DNA of 64,000 nt from Arsenophonus endosymbiont of Aphis craccivora (GCF_013460135.1 NZ_CP038155.1:2046001-2110000); one strand, 5' to 3'. Numbered from the stretch's first letter, positions 1-10,420 are shown. The notes: generated from the sequence alone by a model not told the origin. Made by a program: numbers and translations.

Positions 1-327
1 TTCAAATAGATGCAGATGGATTATTGAGTGTCAGCGCAGTAGAAAAGTCAACCGGTGTTCGTTCTTCGATTCAAGTTAAACCTTCATATGGTTTAACTGA
101 TGAAGAAATTGCCAATATGATCACTGATTCAATCACTAATGCTCAAGATGATATGGTAGAGCGTCGTCTTGCTGAGCAGAAAGTTGAAGCTGCTTGGGTA
201 ATAGAAAGTCTAATGGCTGCATTAAAACAAGATGCGCATTTATTGAATAAAGAAGAAAAAGCAGTAATTGATAATGCTGTAAATAAATTAGTTAACTGCA
301 CACAGGAAAGCTCCTCACCTGTTGCGA
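1..327 (+). pseudogene. hscA: HscA Fe-S chaperone, C-terminal part, truncated by IS
   Basis: The frame is open from the window edge and reads into the IS left end, where a foreign stop occurs at 336-338. The residues match the end of the substrate-binding domain and helical lid of HscA, the Hsp70-type chaperone that works with HscB and IscU in iron-sulfur cluster assembly: [16 protein letters not shown], then [16 protein letters not shown], then [20 protein letters not shown] and the [10 protein letters not shown] run favour HscA over DnaK. About the last 45 residues of the usual 616 are missing. The missing 3' end does not reappear on the far side of the IS, so this is not a simple insertion. 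The 5' part lies outside the window. Identification is strong; loss of function is inferred. Confidence 0.88.
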
Positions 328-1382
328 GGCTTTGTTGAATAAATCGAACTTTTAGGTGATTGGCGGAGCTGATCGCTAAATTCGTTTCAACATCAGGTCC
401 CCATGGCAAAGCAAAAGTTTAAAATTACCAACTGGCCCGCGTACAACAAGGCACTCAGACAACGCGGTTCCCTGACGGTCTTGCTTGATGAGTCGGCCAT
501 CGCTGGATGGACTGACAGTTCTTCGCCTGAAGGTCGTGGCCGGCCGCTTTACTACAGCGATATGACTGTTACCACTGTCCTGATGATGAAGCGTGTGTTT
601 AACCTGTCGCTCCGGGCATTACAGGGCTTCGTTGATTCGATTTTTAAACTCATGTCTTTGCCGCTATGCTGTCCGGACTACTCGCTGGTCAGCAGACGAG
701 CAAAGAGCGTCAACATCAGCATAAAAACGCCAACGCGTGGTGAAATCTCGCATCTGGTCATCGACAGTACCGGTCTGAAGGTCTTTGGCGAAGGTGAATG
801 GAAAGTCAGGCAGCATGGGGCTGACAGACGAAGAGTGTGGCGCAAGCTTCATCTGGCAGCAGACAGTGTGACTCATGAGATTATCTGTGCCGACTTATCG
901 CTCAGCGGAACGACAGATGCGCAGGCACTGCCGGGCCTGATTAACCAAACCCACCGGAAAATCAGGGAAGTGTCAGCAGACGGTGCTTATGACGCCTGTT
1001 ACTGCCACGATGCGTTGCTAAGAAAGAAAATCAGGCCCCTTATCCCGCCGCGAAGCGGAGCGAAATACTGGCCGGACAAGTACCATGAACGTAACCATGC
1101 GGTGGCGAATCAGCGTCTGAGCAGGAGTAATGATATGTGGAAAAAGAAAGTGGGTTATCACCGGCGTTCAGTGGCAGAAACAGCGATGTTCCGCATAAAA
1201 ACTTTGCTGGGTGGCCATCTGAGGCTGCGTGACTATGAGGCTCAGGTAGGTGAAGCAATGGCGATGGTCAAAGCGCTGAACCGTATGACGTTGTTGGGTA
1301 TGCCACACAGCGTCAGGATCGGATAACAGCTGTAGCAGAGGGAGCCATCCTGGCGGCTAATTCTGATTTATTCAACAAAGCC
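328..1382 (+). mobile_element. IS5-family (IS903-type) insertion sequence, copy 1, complete
   Basis: This is a 1055-bp element with terminal inverted repeats GGCTTTGTTGAATAAATC on the left and GATTTATTCAACAAAGCC on the right. It is visibly GC-richer than the flanking DNA. The 9 bases to the left (CTGTTGCGA) and to the right (CAATGCCAA) do not match, so there is no target-site duplication. It lies between a 3'-truncated hscA and a 5'-truncated acetyltransferase. This suggests that the present junctions arose by recombination between IS copies or by adjacent deletion, not by a single insertion. Confidence 0.95.
403..1326 (+). CDS. IS5/IS903-type DDE transposase (intact)
   Basis: The 307-residue transposase starts MAKQKFKITNWPAYNKAL and is very close to the IS903 transposase as I recall it. 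The DDE residues fall at the IS903 positions: D121 in HLVIDSTGL, D193 in VSADGAYD, and E259 in RRSVAETAM. The reading frame is complete and starts 75 bp inside the left inverted repeat. Compared with the other copies here it has L for W at residue 27 and T for A at residue 55. It may still be able to act in trans on the defective copies. Antisense frames inside it are shadows. Confidence 0.95.
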   Translation: MAKQKFKITNWPAYNKALRQRGSLTVLLDESAIAGWTDSSSPEGRGRPLYYSDMTVTTVLMMKRVFNLSLRALQGFVDSIFKLMSLPLCCPDYSLVSRRAKSVNISIKTPTRGEISHLVIDSTGLKVFGEGEWKVRQHGADRRRVWRKLHLAADSVTHEIICADLSLSGTTDAQALPGLINQTHRKIREVSADGAYDACYCHDALLRKKIRPLIPPRSGAKYWPDKYHERNHAVANQRLSRSNDMWKKKVGYHRRSVAETAMFRIKTLLGGHLRLRDYEAQVGEAMAMVKALNRMTLLGMPHSVRIG

Positions 1383-1384
1383 CA

Positions 1385-1753
1385 ATGCCAAAAGAAGAAC
1401 TTACTCAAATTGATAACCAGTTACGCAAAGTGTGTGGAGCAGACTATTCGAAAGCCGTAGCGTTTATAGACGGACTTGATCAATATCATCCACATGCCTT
1501 TCGTCATTACTATATATCTCTTCTTGCGGTAAAACCTTCCTTCAGAGGTAAAAGCTTAGTTAATGATTTATTTAGCGAATTGAATACTATTCTCGATAAA
1601 GAAAACTTACCCTGTTACGCTGAATGCACAAGGTTTAGTACACGAACCTTAATTAGACGATGGGGGTATATTGATGCTGGTTCGCCGATCAGTATTGATG
1701 GTTTCCCTAAATTATATCCGATTATGCGTTATCCTCAGGTGGACGAGAAATAA
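1385..1753 (+). pseudogene. GNAT-family acetyltransferase, N-terminally truncated
   Basis: The 122-residue frame begins 2 bp after the IS right end. The core HYYISLLAVKPSFRGKSLV is the beta4-alpha3 part of a GNAT N-acetyltransferase: the LAV strand followed by an R/Q-x-x-G-x-A-like acetyl-CoA loop, here PSFRGKS. It is followed by LPCYAECT and RRWGYIDAG, which match strand 5 and the final strand of the fold. Typical relatives have about 180-210 residues, so the N-terminal acceptor-binding half is probably missing and the ATG at 1385 may be fortuitous. The 3' end overlaps the convergent LuxR gene by about 30 bp. The substrate is unknown. Confidence 0.7.
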
Positions 1754-2444
1754 GATTAAGTTTTACACTTAAGCTGATGGCATGTTTGGCATTAATAACT
1801 CCAAGTTTTTTTACAACATTTCCAATATGAAATTTTACAGTATAAGTACTTATATTAAGTATGGTGCCTATTTCTGAATAAGTTTTTCCAATACTGCACC
1901 AGTATAGTACTTCTGATTCACGGGGTGAAAATATAATCTTTTCGGTTGTATTTTCATTCTTATATAGTGAAATCAACATTTCATGGGTATGAATTAAGAG
2001 TCCTTGAAGCTCATCTTTATTACTAGTAATAAAAAAATTAATATCCTTTATTAAAAATTTATCTATATAGAGAGATAGTATCGCTAAGTTATTTAGGTGA
2101 TCATGCAAAACAAAAGCATGCCCGATAATATTAAGTGTTTTGATTGGTTCAAAGACTTTTTTAACTGGCCATATGGAATTAATTTTAATATTTTCATCCC
2201 AAGAAAAAGGCGAAACCTGATTTAATGCCTTAATAATGACCGGATCAATGTCTTGAGTTTTTTTATTAAGATAGTTATTAACAAGATCATCAGATAAATC
2301 ACTAATAATCATCATGTCATCTGTGTTTTTTTTATTCATCACAGCGTAGACGTAGTTTACCTTGTCATATTTCGCTAATTGTTTATCCAGATGCTGCTTG
2401 ATGTAATTATTTTTTTCAGTATTTGAAAAAAAATTTTTAGGCAT
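1722..2444 (-). CDS. LuxR-family transcriptional regulator
   Basis: This is a 240-residue protein from the ATG at 2444, which has an AGGA ribosome-binding site 9 nt upstream. A GTG at 2531 would add 29 low-complexity residues without a good site, so I prefer the ATG. The N-terminal two thirds looks like an autoinducer-binding domain. The C-terminus (about residues 170-235) is a GerE/LuxR helix-turn-helix: SPRESEVLYWCSIGKTYSEI, then LNISTYTVKFHIGNVVKKLG. No luxI-type synthase is visible in the window, so it is a LuxR solo here. It may sense a foreign or host signal, or its synthase may lie elsewhere. The reading frame is intact although its neighbours are broken. Confidence 0.85.
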   Translation of the reverse strand: MPKNFFSNTEKNNYIKQHLDKQLAKYDKVNYVYAVMNKKNTDDMMIISDLSDDLVNNYLNKKTQDIDPVIIKALNQVSPFSWDENIKINSIWPVKKVFEPIKTLNIIGHAFVLHDHLNNLAILSLYIDKFLIKDINFFITSNKDELQGLLIHTHEMLISLYKNENTTEKIIFSPRESEVLYWCSIGKTYSEIGTILNISTYTVKFHIGNVVKKLGVINAKHAISLSVKLNLISRPPEDNA

Positions 2445-2907
2445 TAAATTTGTTCCTATTGTAAATGATGATGATATTTTCTTAAAATTCCTTAATGATT
2501 GATGAGATCTCTGACTTAGACTGATAGACACTGTTAGCTAAAAATCCCTGCTCAGTATCGCTTTTGGTAAAATGAATTTTTCCCATTGACTAAACGGTAA
2601 GGGGAAATTTCTTGCAAAGAAGTTTACCAAAAACCATTTCTACAACATCACTGTTAATGTAATTTATTGTCATACTAATCGGAATTGATTTACAAAAATA
2701 GCTTTTTCGATGAACAAGGGGTGTTTTGTCGCATGTAGACTTAATTTCTCGCGCCCTATCTTTTGAATAAGCATTCAATTCAATTTTTGTTCAACCTGTG
2801 AATTTCTATTAATAAGATTTGTTTAACATTTTACGATAGCAATCTGATTAATATCAGTCGTCCAATATTAGATAAATATATCACCATAATTCCTTTGTGA
2901 TAGATCT
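2445..2907. other. AT-rich intergenic region with one doubtful small ORF
   Basis: The region upstream of the LuxR gene is AT-rich. A 62-codon frame on the minus strand (2590-2778, starting MNAYSKDRARE) has no recognisable family and no clear ribosome-binding site. I regard it as unsupported. I see no RNA gene or strong terminator. Confidence 0.4.
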
Positions 2908-3745
2908 TTAATCTTTAAATAGGTTTCTTAATTCAGGGTCTGTTAATCCAGTGAATTTCATAATAGATTTTCTGTCGATACCGCTTTCAAGCATCTGACA
3001 GGCAATATTCATCGAAGCTTGTTTTTCACCTTCCCGTTTTCCTTTCTCAATACCCTCTTGAATGCCTTCAATTTTTCCTTTTTGAATTCCTTCCAGAATG
3101 CTTTTTTTCGCCTTCTCGACGTAGCTGTTCTGCAATAGTCATTACGACCTCCCGATAATCATCCGCTTTCGCTTTTTCCGCAATCTGATGCAAAAATTGT
3201 TTTGCATGAGAAGTATTCCCCCGCTCAACAATATAATATATTAATCCCTTAAACAACTCCGGCCCCATTGCATACTGATTTAATAAATCAGCTATCTGCT
3301 GACTAAATTCTAGCATATCGCGGGTTCTGATATGTTTCTGTACCAGTTCCATGAGCGCCACTCGTCGATGGGTTAAAATTTCATCATCCGGGATCACTGT
3401 GATATCAACCAACGGAAATACCTGCATATAGACAGATTTTGCCAGTTCCGCATCAGCAAAACAATCCAGCCATTAAGTGCTGTAAGGATAGAGTGAATTT
3501 TTACCTTGATAAAACAACAACAGTATCACTACCGGCAACGTTTTATTACCTTGCTCAAGGTGCCGATGCATAGCTGCCACACTATATCTTAACAACCTAA
3601 AAGCCATCAATTTTTCCGGCTTATTCTGATGTTCAATGAGAGTATAAATATACCCCTTTCATGTTGTAGTTTGCACAGAATAGAGCATATCAGAGCATTG
3701 ACTACGCAGGTCTGATTCAATAAAACGGCACTGTTGCAATAGTGC
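2908..3745 (-). pseudogene. Rpn-family (YhgA-like) recombination-promoting nuclease remnant
   Basis: This is a decayed gene of the Rpn/YhgA-like PD-(D/E)XK nuclease (transposase-like) family. Translating the minus strand gives family signatures in order: [64 protein letters not shown], then a charged repeat EGIQKGKIEGIQEG and a C-terminal helix pair ending GLTDPELRNLF. It is broken by an in-frame TGA near 3661, an in-frame TAA near 3475 and a frameshift between about 3100 and 3135. The extreme N-terminus is missing. Rpn proteins cleave DNA and raise recA-independent recombination in E. coli; no activity is expected here. Confidence 0.85.
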
Positions 3746-3754
3746 CATTGATAA

Positions 3755-5963
3755 TTATCGCCAGGTTGGTGGTTGGATTGTTTTTAAAACATCATTATAG
3801 TGTTTTATGGCATAACCAGTCATTATGTCAGATAAAACCGCTGTACAAGTGAAGGCTTTATTTGTCCCGAGTAGTCGATTTTTCCAATCATTGAATTTAT
3901 CCTGACAAATCAGTGTTGGATCAATTGTGTGAGCTTTTTCCATTAGGGCATAAGCATAATATCTGAGCATCAGAGGAGAGTGCTCCTCAGTTCCAAAAAT
4001 AGCACTGGATGAATAACGGGTGAAAACTGCAGATAACGAAAAAAGATGTTCAGCTTTTCTCCTATCTGTACTTGACGTTAAATCATATAATTTCATAATC
4101 CGGTTGTAATTTTCATCATTCAATATATAACCTTGTTTCAAATCAAGTACGCGAGAGAAAACTTCACTTAATTCCTGTTGATAAGTGTCATCCACTAGTT
4201 TTGTAGCATATGCTTTAGATTTTGTGGCATCTATGAATAACGATTTAAGCTGGTCACCTAAATCTAAGGTCTCGATCAACTGACAAAATTTTGATTGATT
4301 CAAGCTATAAGAAAAGTGCGGCGCAAAAAGGGGAAAACTTTCGTTGTAACATTGCTTCAAACTGTATTCTGTTGGGCTTAAACATTTTCCATCTTGAAAA
4401 AGATAAACGTGATCCCACTTAGCATCCAGACCCGGATGCAGCATTTGTGATAAAATATTTTCAGAAGCAACTAGTACTCTGTTAGGTGTCGTTGATAATA
4501 ATAGAAAATTTTGCGCATTGTTATCTGACCAGTCTTCATTACCTTTGTAATCACCAAAAATTTCTTTAATATCTTCATGCTTTAGTTGTTGCTGAATTTC
4601 AGGCATACTGAGATACTTTTCATACAGACTGTGGCCTGCATCAATACCCTGAGTTCTGGCTGCCAATAAGACTTGAATAAAGTTACTATTAAATTCAGAA
4701 GAGACCATTAGATGTGGATGTTGGTCAAAAAAATCAAGAAATAGGTTAGTTATTGTAGAACGATTTTCTAGCAAACTGAGTAAATTTGGTGAAAGATTTT
4801 TTAGATAATTACTCGTTAGTGTATTAACAAAATGACTAATATACCCATTGGTCATAAATGACGTTCTGCCAAAAATGTCTAGTAATGGTAATGTGACATT
4901 AATAAGATTTGCATTAGATTTTTCTAACGAAGTAATTAATTGGCAGGCCAACTTTATTTCTAGTTCATTATATTTATTATCAATACTATTGATACTCGTT
5001 AATAAACTACTTTGATTGTTAAAGTGATTAAGTGTAATATCTAAGCTGTTATCATTCCATATTTTTGGAAGAGATAAAGTTAAAGTATTATTTAGGATGG
5101 CATATGAAAAATTAGCAGCATTAATATTTAGCTCTTTTAAAATGGCATTACTGAAGTCAACTTTACTTAAGTTAGCGCCTATCAAGTCAGCTCCTGTCAG
5201 ATTAGTATTGGTTAAATTAGCCACGATCAAATCAGTGTATATCAGGTCAGATTAGCCACTGTCAGGTTAGCTTTAGCTAAAGTAACTCCTTCCAAGTACA
5301 CCTCTGTTAGATTAGCTTCTGTCAAATCAGCGTGAGCTAAATTAGCGTTCATTAAGTTAGTATTGGTTAAATTAGCGTCAATTAATATGGTGTTTCCCAG
5401 CTTAGCCCGAGTTAGATTAGCGCCTGTCAGGTCAACTTCTATCAGATTAGCGCCGACTAAATTACTATCATCCATTTTTACACCGACCAAATTAGCCTGA
5501 TACAAATTAGCTATGTTTAGATTAGCCCCTTTTAGATTAGCTTCTACCAATCTAACATCTGCCAGATGAGCTTAAGCTAGATTGACGTTTATTAATTTAG
5601 CTTTCGTTAAGTCAGCTCCAGTCATTTTAGCACCTGTCAGGATAGCTTTCGTCAAGTCAGCTTCCATTATTTTAACACCCTTCAGCTTAGCGTTGGCTAG
5701 ATTACTACCATCCATTTTTGCACCAATCAGATTAGCTTGCAGCAAATTAGCGTCTTTTAGATTAACCTTTTGTAGCGTCGCTTTTTCTAGATTAGCGCCG
5801 GATAAGTTCGCTAATGAGAGGTTAGTTTTACCATTAAAAAGAGATGAAAGATTCATATCGCTTAAATTTGCTCCCGATAAATCAATAACAGAATTATCAT
5901 TTCGATTAGCTAATGATTTTTGTAATGCATAGAGTTTTTCCTCTGTCGATCCAGTTAAAAAAA
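3755..5963 (-). pseudogene. SopA/NleL-like HECT-type E3 ubiquitin ligase effector, decayed
   Basis: Read on the minus strand from the IS junction at 5963, about 736 codons remain. The first part (roughly 5960-5100) is a run of pentapeptide repeats of the A(D/N)LXX type, which forms a right-handed beta-helix. The last 400 codons have no repeats and end in a segment with AFTCTAVLSDIMTGYA. The Cys is 30 residues from the C-terminus, the same distance as catalytic Cys753 in the 782-residue Salmonella SopA and E. coli NleL. This architecture and the matching tail support a SopA-like effector delivered by type III secretion to ubiquitinate host proteins. Damage: the 5' end is replaced by an IS fragment, there is an in-frame TAA at 5572-5574, and a frameshift at about 5235-5245. 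Family assignment is from remembered features, without a search. Confidence 0.75.
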
Positions 5964-6489
5964 CAGCAGACAGTGTGACTCATGAGATTATCTGTGCCGA
6001 CTTATCGCTCAGCGGAACGACAGATGCGCAGGCACTGCCGGGCCTGATTAACCAAACCCACCGGAAAATCAGGGAAGTGTCAGCAGACGGTGCTTATGAC
6101 GCCTGTTACTGCCACGATGCGTTGCTAAGAAAGAAAATCAGGCCCCTTATCCCGCCGCGAAGCGGAGCGAAATACTGGCCGGACAAGTACCATGAACGTA
6201 ACCATGCGGTGGCGAATCAGCGTCTGAGCAGGAGTAATGATATGTGGAAAAAGAAAGTGGGTTATCACCGGCGTTCAGTGGCAGAAACAGCGATGTTCCG
6301 CATAAAAACTTTGCTGGGTGGCCATCTGAGCCTGCGTGACTATGAGGCTCAGGTAGGTGAAGCAATGGCGATGGTCAAAGCGCTGAACCGTATGACGTTG
6401 TTGGGTATGCCACACAGCTTCAGGATCGGATAACAGCTGTAGCAGAGGGAGCCATCCTGTCGGCTAATTCTGATTTATTCAACAAAGCC
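5964..6489 (+). mobile_element. IS5-family fragment, copy 2 (right half only)
   Basis: 526 bp, equivalent to the right half of copy 1 (from 857 to 1382), ending in the right inverted repeat. The left break falls exactly at the CAGCAGAC motif that also borders the deletion in copy 7. The remaining frame from 5975 encodes only the second half of the transposase (D193 and E259 kept, D121 lost). The fragment replaces the 5' end of the SopA-like gene, so one deletion probably removed both the IS left half and the effector start. Confidence 0.93.
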
Positions 6490-7000
6490 GTCATAGGTAA
6501 TAACATATTTAACGACTAGCTGTGACAAGTGTTCCAATTTTAATCTTTTTTTAGTTTGAATAAATTAAAATAATTATCAGCAAAACAAGAATAATATATT
6601 GAAAAAAATGGATAACATTTTAGATTATATCGAATTATTTATATCCAATCGGCCAATCTCATTTATCAATAAAATATTTGTTATAGACAAAAATGTCTAT
6701 TATTTAGTTGATTATAAAAGGTATTTAATTGGTTTTTTGGTTAAATCTTACATTGCTTTTTATTCGTGACAGAAAAAAAACATCTCAAATATTCAACCAA
6801 CCTTAATTTAAAATTATCATTCTAAATTAATTAACTAATTTTAATTAACTCTTATGACACTAAAGTAATAATGTTATTGTTTTTAAAATGATACTGCCAC
6901 ACTGCACTGATTGAACATTTAAAGTATTTTCAACAGGTCGCTGACAGTAAATTTTTTCGTTATGCTAAATAATAATTGGATTTGAGCAATCAATAGATAA
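6490..7000. other. AT-rich intergenic region, possible 53-codon ORF
   Basis: About 510 bp of very AT-rich sequence between the IS fragment and the typA terminator. A 53-codon frame on the plus strand (6608-6769, starting MDNILDYIELF) is open but has no recognisable family and no good ribosome-binding site. I do not call it a gene. Nothing else is recognised. Confidence 0.4.
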
Positions 7001-7027
7001 AAAAATAAAGGCGTTTAATACGCCTTT
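7001..7027 (-). terminator. Rho-independent terminator of typA
   Basis: Perfect 8-bp stem AAAGGCGT/ACGCCTTT (7007-7014 and 7020-7027) with a 5-nt loop, followed on the minus strand by a T-rich run. It lies 33 bp after the typA stop. Confidence 0.85.
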
Positions 7028-7059
7028 TATTTATATTAAATCAAACAATTTTTTGTTAT

Positions 7060-8883
7060 TTAAACTTCTTTATTTCGATAGGCACGACGGCGATCGTTTT
7101 CGGTCAAATAACGTTTTCTTAAACGAATTGATTGTGGCGTAACTTCCACTAATTCATCATCATCGATAAATTCTAACGCCTGTTCTAATGTTTTTTTAAT
7201 CGGCGGCGATACAGTTGTCGCTTCATCTGTCCCTGAAGCACGGACGTTGGTCAATTTTTTACCCGTTAAACAGTTGACAGTTAGATCATTAGAACGAGAA
7301 TGAATGCCAATAATTTGTCCTGCATACACTTCAGCACCATGACCAAGGAATAATTTACCGCGATCTTGCAAACTATAAAGTGCATAAGCTACCGCTTTAC
7401 CTTGACCATTTGAGATCATGACACCATTTTGGCGGCGACCAATTTCACCAGGACGAACATCATCATAGTGACTAAAGGTTGCATACAGCAAACCGGTCCC
7501 TGATGTCATGGTCATAAACTCAGTTCGAAAACCTATTAGTCCACGACTTGGAATAATATACTCAAGCCGTACCCGTCCTTTACTATCAGGCAATATATCG
7601 CGCAATTCACCTTTGCGTTCGCCTAATGCCATCATAACATCGCCTTGGTGCCGCTCTTCAATATCGAGTGTAACTTGTTCAAAAGGTTCCTGTTTACGAC
7701 CTTCAAATTCACGGAAAATAACCTTTGGTCGAGAAACAGCTAATTCAAACCCTTCACGGCGCATGTTTTCAATCAATACCGAAAGGTGCAGCTCACCACG
7801 ACCTGAAACACGGAAAGCGTCAGGATCTTCAGTCTCTTCCAAACGTAATGCAACGTTATGCACTAACTCTTTTTTCAGGCGATCTAAAATTTGACGGGAA
7901 GTAACATATTTTCCTTCACGACCACAAAATGGTGAGGTATTAACACAAAAATACATACTTACCGTTGGCTCATCAACAGCCAGTGCTGGCAATGCCTCAA
8001 TATTATTTGGATCACATAAGGTATCTGAGATATTTAATTCTCCCAGACCCGTTAAGGCAATAATATCACCGGCTTGGGCAATTTCAGAATCGATACGCTC
8101 TAATCCTAAATGCGTTAATACCTTACCCACTTTACCACTACGTGTTTTGCCATCACTGTCGATAATAGTGATTGTTTGATTTGGTTTGATTGCGCCACGC
8201 TTAATGCGACCAATACCAATAACACCCAAGTAATTGTTGTAATCAAGCTGAGATATTTGCATTTGGAAAGCACCCGCCAGATCAACCTGCGGCGGAGCAA
8301 CATATTTTACAATTGCTTCATAGAGTGGCGTCATGTCTGCCGCCATATCATTGTAATCGATTCCAGCAATACCATTTAAGGCTGAGGCGTAGATGATAGG
8401 AAAATCCAGTTGCTCATCAGTCGCCCCTAAATTGACAAATAGATAAAAAACCTGATCAACAACCCAATCAGGTCTTGCGCCTGGGCGATCGATTTTATTG
8501 ACTACCACAATTGGCTTTAAACCATGAGCAAAGGCTTTTTGGGTAACGAAGCGGGTTTGCGGCATCGGACCGTCCATTGCATCAACCAATAGCAGCACAC
8601 TATCTACCATTGACATAACCCGTTCGACTTCACCACCAAAATCAGCATGCCCTGGTGTATCAACAATATTAATTCGATAATCGTGCCATTGGATGGCGGT
8701 ATTTTTTGCCAAAATCGTGATGCCACGTTCTTTTTCCAAGTCATTGGAATCCATCACACGTTCATCGAGGTTATTACGTTCACCAAAGGTGCCAGATTGT
8801 TGTAATAATTTATCGACCAGTGTCGTTTTTCCATGATCGACGTGGGCGATGATGGCGATATTTCTTAAATTTTTAATAGACAC
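7060..8883 (-). CDS. typA: Translational GTPase TypA/BipA
   Basis: 607 residues, the same length as E. coli TypA. It is a ribosome-associated GTPase of the EF-G/LepA group needed for 50S assembly and for growth under stress and cold. The G1 loop [13 protein letters not shown] lies near residue 13, then G3 DTPGHADFG and G4 NKIDRPGAR, followed by domain II, EF-G-like domains III and V, and the TypA-specific C-terminus ending [15 protein letters not shown]. The start is GTG at 8883; [18 protein letters not shown] aligns with the E. coli start. In most enterics glnA lies divergently upstream; here an IS-truncated unknown frame takes that place. Confidence 0.97.
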   Translation of the reverse strand: MSIKNLRNIAIIAHVDHGKTTLVDKLLQQSGTFGERNNLDERVMDSNDLEKERGITILAKNTAIQWHDYRINIVDTPGHADFGGEVERVMSMVDSVLLLVDAMDGPMPQTRFVTQKAFAHGLKPIVVVNKIDRPGARPDWVVDQVFYLFVNLGATDEQLDFPIIYASALNGIAGIDYNDMAADMTPLYEAIVKYVAPPQVDLAGAFQMQISQLDYNNYLGVIGIGRIKRGAIKPNQTITIIDSDGKTRSGKVGKVLTHLGLERIDSEIAQAGDIIALTGLGELNISDTLCDPNNIEALPALAVDEPTVSMYFCVNTSPFCGREGKYVTSRQILDRLKKELVHNVALRLEETEDPDAFRVSGRGELHLSVLIENMRREGFELAVSRPKVIFREFEGRKQEPFEQVTLDIEERHQGDVMMALGERKGELRDILPDSKGRVRLEYIIPSRGLIGFRTEFMTMTSGTGLLYATFSHYDDVRPGEIGRRQNGVMISNGQGKAVAYALYSLQDRGKLFLGHGAEVYAGQIIGIHSRSNDLTVNCLTGKKLTNVRASGTDEATTVSPPIKKTLEQALEFIDDDELVEVTPQSIRLRKRYLTENDRRRAYRNKEV

Positions 8884-9094
8884 AAATTGTTACCATATTA
8901 TCTAACTGGAAAGGATTAAATGACTCTGGCCAAGCAGTATCTTGCCGGTAGGCATCTACACATATGCTGTTATTTTACACATAATATTGGCGGAGTGAAA
9001 TAAATGTGAGCTATATCAAGTTAAATAATCCACCTAACCAGGCAGATCATTGTTTGAAAGACATTTTAAACGATTGAAAAAAATTATTCCTCTG
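8884..9094. other. typA upstream region
   Basis: AT-rich DNA between the typA start and the stop of the truncated frame at 9095. It presumably holds the typA promoter. I see no confident promoter boxes and no RNA gene. Confidence 0.4.
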
Positions 9095-9343
9095 TTAGTC
9101 TGTAAATGCGTTACTTACATTACATATTAATCTTCCAAACGTGTTTAATTGATATAAATTCTCCTGCCTGAGAAGATGTTTAGTGTAACCTTTTTGACAC
9201 CAATCATTCTTAAAAATATCAATAGAAGCATTAAGATTTAAGTTGCTAAAATTGGCTTGATAAATATTAAAATAACTTTCTATTGTACGATAAATATCTT
9301 GCTGTTGTTGGCTGGTTAAAGATTTATTTTTTCTATTTATTAC
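9095..9343 (-). pseudogene. Unrecognised C-terminal ORF fragment cut by IS copy 3
   Basis: From the IS edge at 9343 the minus strand is open for 82 codons to a TAA at 9095-9097. The product contains SLTSQQQQDIYRTIESYF, then NDWCQKGYTKHLLRQENLYQ, and ends FGRLICNVSNAFTD. It has no start codon of its own and the upstream part is absent beyond the IS, so it is a 5'-truncated gene. I do not recognise the family. The composition (charged, Q-rich and N-rich, no membrane segment) is protein-like in a region where other frames are full of stops. Confidence refers to its being a real coding remnant. Confidence 0.5.
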
Positions 9344-10398
9344 GGCTTTGTTGAATAAATCAGAATTAGCCGACAGGATGGCTCCCTCTGCTACACCTGT
9401 TATCAGATCCTGACGCTGGGTGGCATACCCAACAACGTCATACGGTTCAGCGCTTTGACCATCGCCATTGCTTCACCTACCTGAGCCTCATAGTCACGCA
9501 GCCTCAGATGGCCACCCAGCAAAGTTTTTATGCGGAACATCGCTGTTTCTGCCACTGAACGCCGGTGATAACCCACTTTCTTTTTCCACATATCATTACT
9601 CCTGCTCAGATGCTGATTCGCCACCGCATGGTTACGTTCATGGTACTTGTCCGGCCAGTATTTCACTCCGCTTCGCGGCGGGATAAGGGGCCTGATTTTC
9701 TTTCTTAGCAACGCGTCGTGGCAGTAACAGGCGTCATAAGCACCGTCTGCTGACACTTCCCTGATTTTCCGGTGGGTTTGGTTAATCAGGCCCGGCAGTG
9801 CCTGCGCATCTGTCGTTCCGCTGAGCGATAAGTCGGCACAGATAATCTCATGAGTCACACTGTCTGCTGCCAGATGAAGCTTGCGCCACACTCTTCGTCT
9901 ATCAGCCCCATGCTGCCTGACTTTCCATTCACCTTCGCCAAAGACCTTCAGACCGGTACTGTCGATGACCAGATGCGAGATTTCACCACGCGTTGGCGTT
10001 TTTATGCTGATGTTGACGCTCTTTGCTCGTCTGCTGACCAGCTAGTAGTCCGGACAGCACAGCGGCAAAGACATGAGTTTAAAAATCTAATCAACGAAGC
10101 CCTGTAATGCCCGGAGCGACAGGTTAAACACACGCTTCATCATCAGGACAGTGGTAACAGCCATATCGCTGTAGTAAAGCGGCCGGCCACGACCTTCAGG
10201 CGAAGAACTGTCAGTCCATCCAGCGATGGCCGACTCATCAAGCCAGACCGTCAGGGAACCGCGTTGTCTGAGTGCCTTGTTGTACGCGGGCCAGTTGGTA
10301 ATTTTAAACTTTTGCTTTGCCATGCGGACCTGATGTTGAAACGAATTTAGCGATCAGCTCCGCCAATCACCTAAAAGTTCGATTTATTCAACAAAGCC
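9344..10398 (-). mobile_element. IS5-family insertion sequence, copy 3 (inverted)
   Basis: 1055 bp with both inverted repeats, inserted in the reverse orientation. Flanking 9-mers ATTTATTAC and TCTATAGAT do not match, so there is no target duplication. It truncates the unknown frame on its left and lies 22 bp from the end of the aldo/keto reductase gene on its right. It is a candidate rearrangement joint. Confidence 0.94.
9403..10323 (-). pseudogene. IS5/IS903-type transposase, two nonsense mutations
   Basis: Same 307-codon frame as copy 1 but with in-frame TAG codons at 10087-10089 (after the ...QGFVD segment) and 10042-10044 (in the CPDYS segment). Otherwise the frame is preserved, so these are point mutations in a recently intact copy. 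D121, D193 and E259 codons are still present downstream of the stops. Confidence 0.92.
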
Positions 10399-10420
10399 TC
10401 TATAGATATAAAAAAATTTT

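Noticed and set aside
1040-1258. 72-codon and 85-codon antisense frames repeated in every IS copy (for example 1040-1258, 9850-10107, 13500-13757)
   Set aside because: They recur only because the IS recurs and lie wholly antisense to the transposase; there is no independent family resemblance.
5240-5900. Regularly spaced repeats of about 15 bp that could suggest a tandem-repeat array or CRISPR
   Set aside because: The periodicity is that of pentapeptide codons (A(D/N)LXX) in the SopA-like gene; units vary in sequence and there are no identical repeats with unique spacers.
5582-5932. 116-codon plus-strand frame across the pentapeptide region
   Set aside because: It is the antisense shadow of the pentapeptide-repeat coding sequence.
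7508-7894. 128-codon frame opposite typA
   Set aside because: Antisense shadow of the conserved typA gene.
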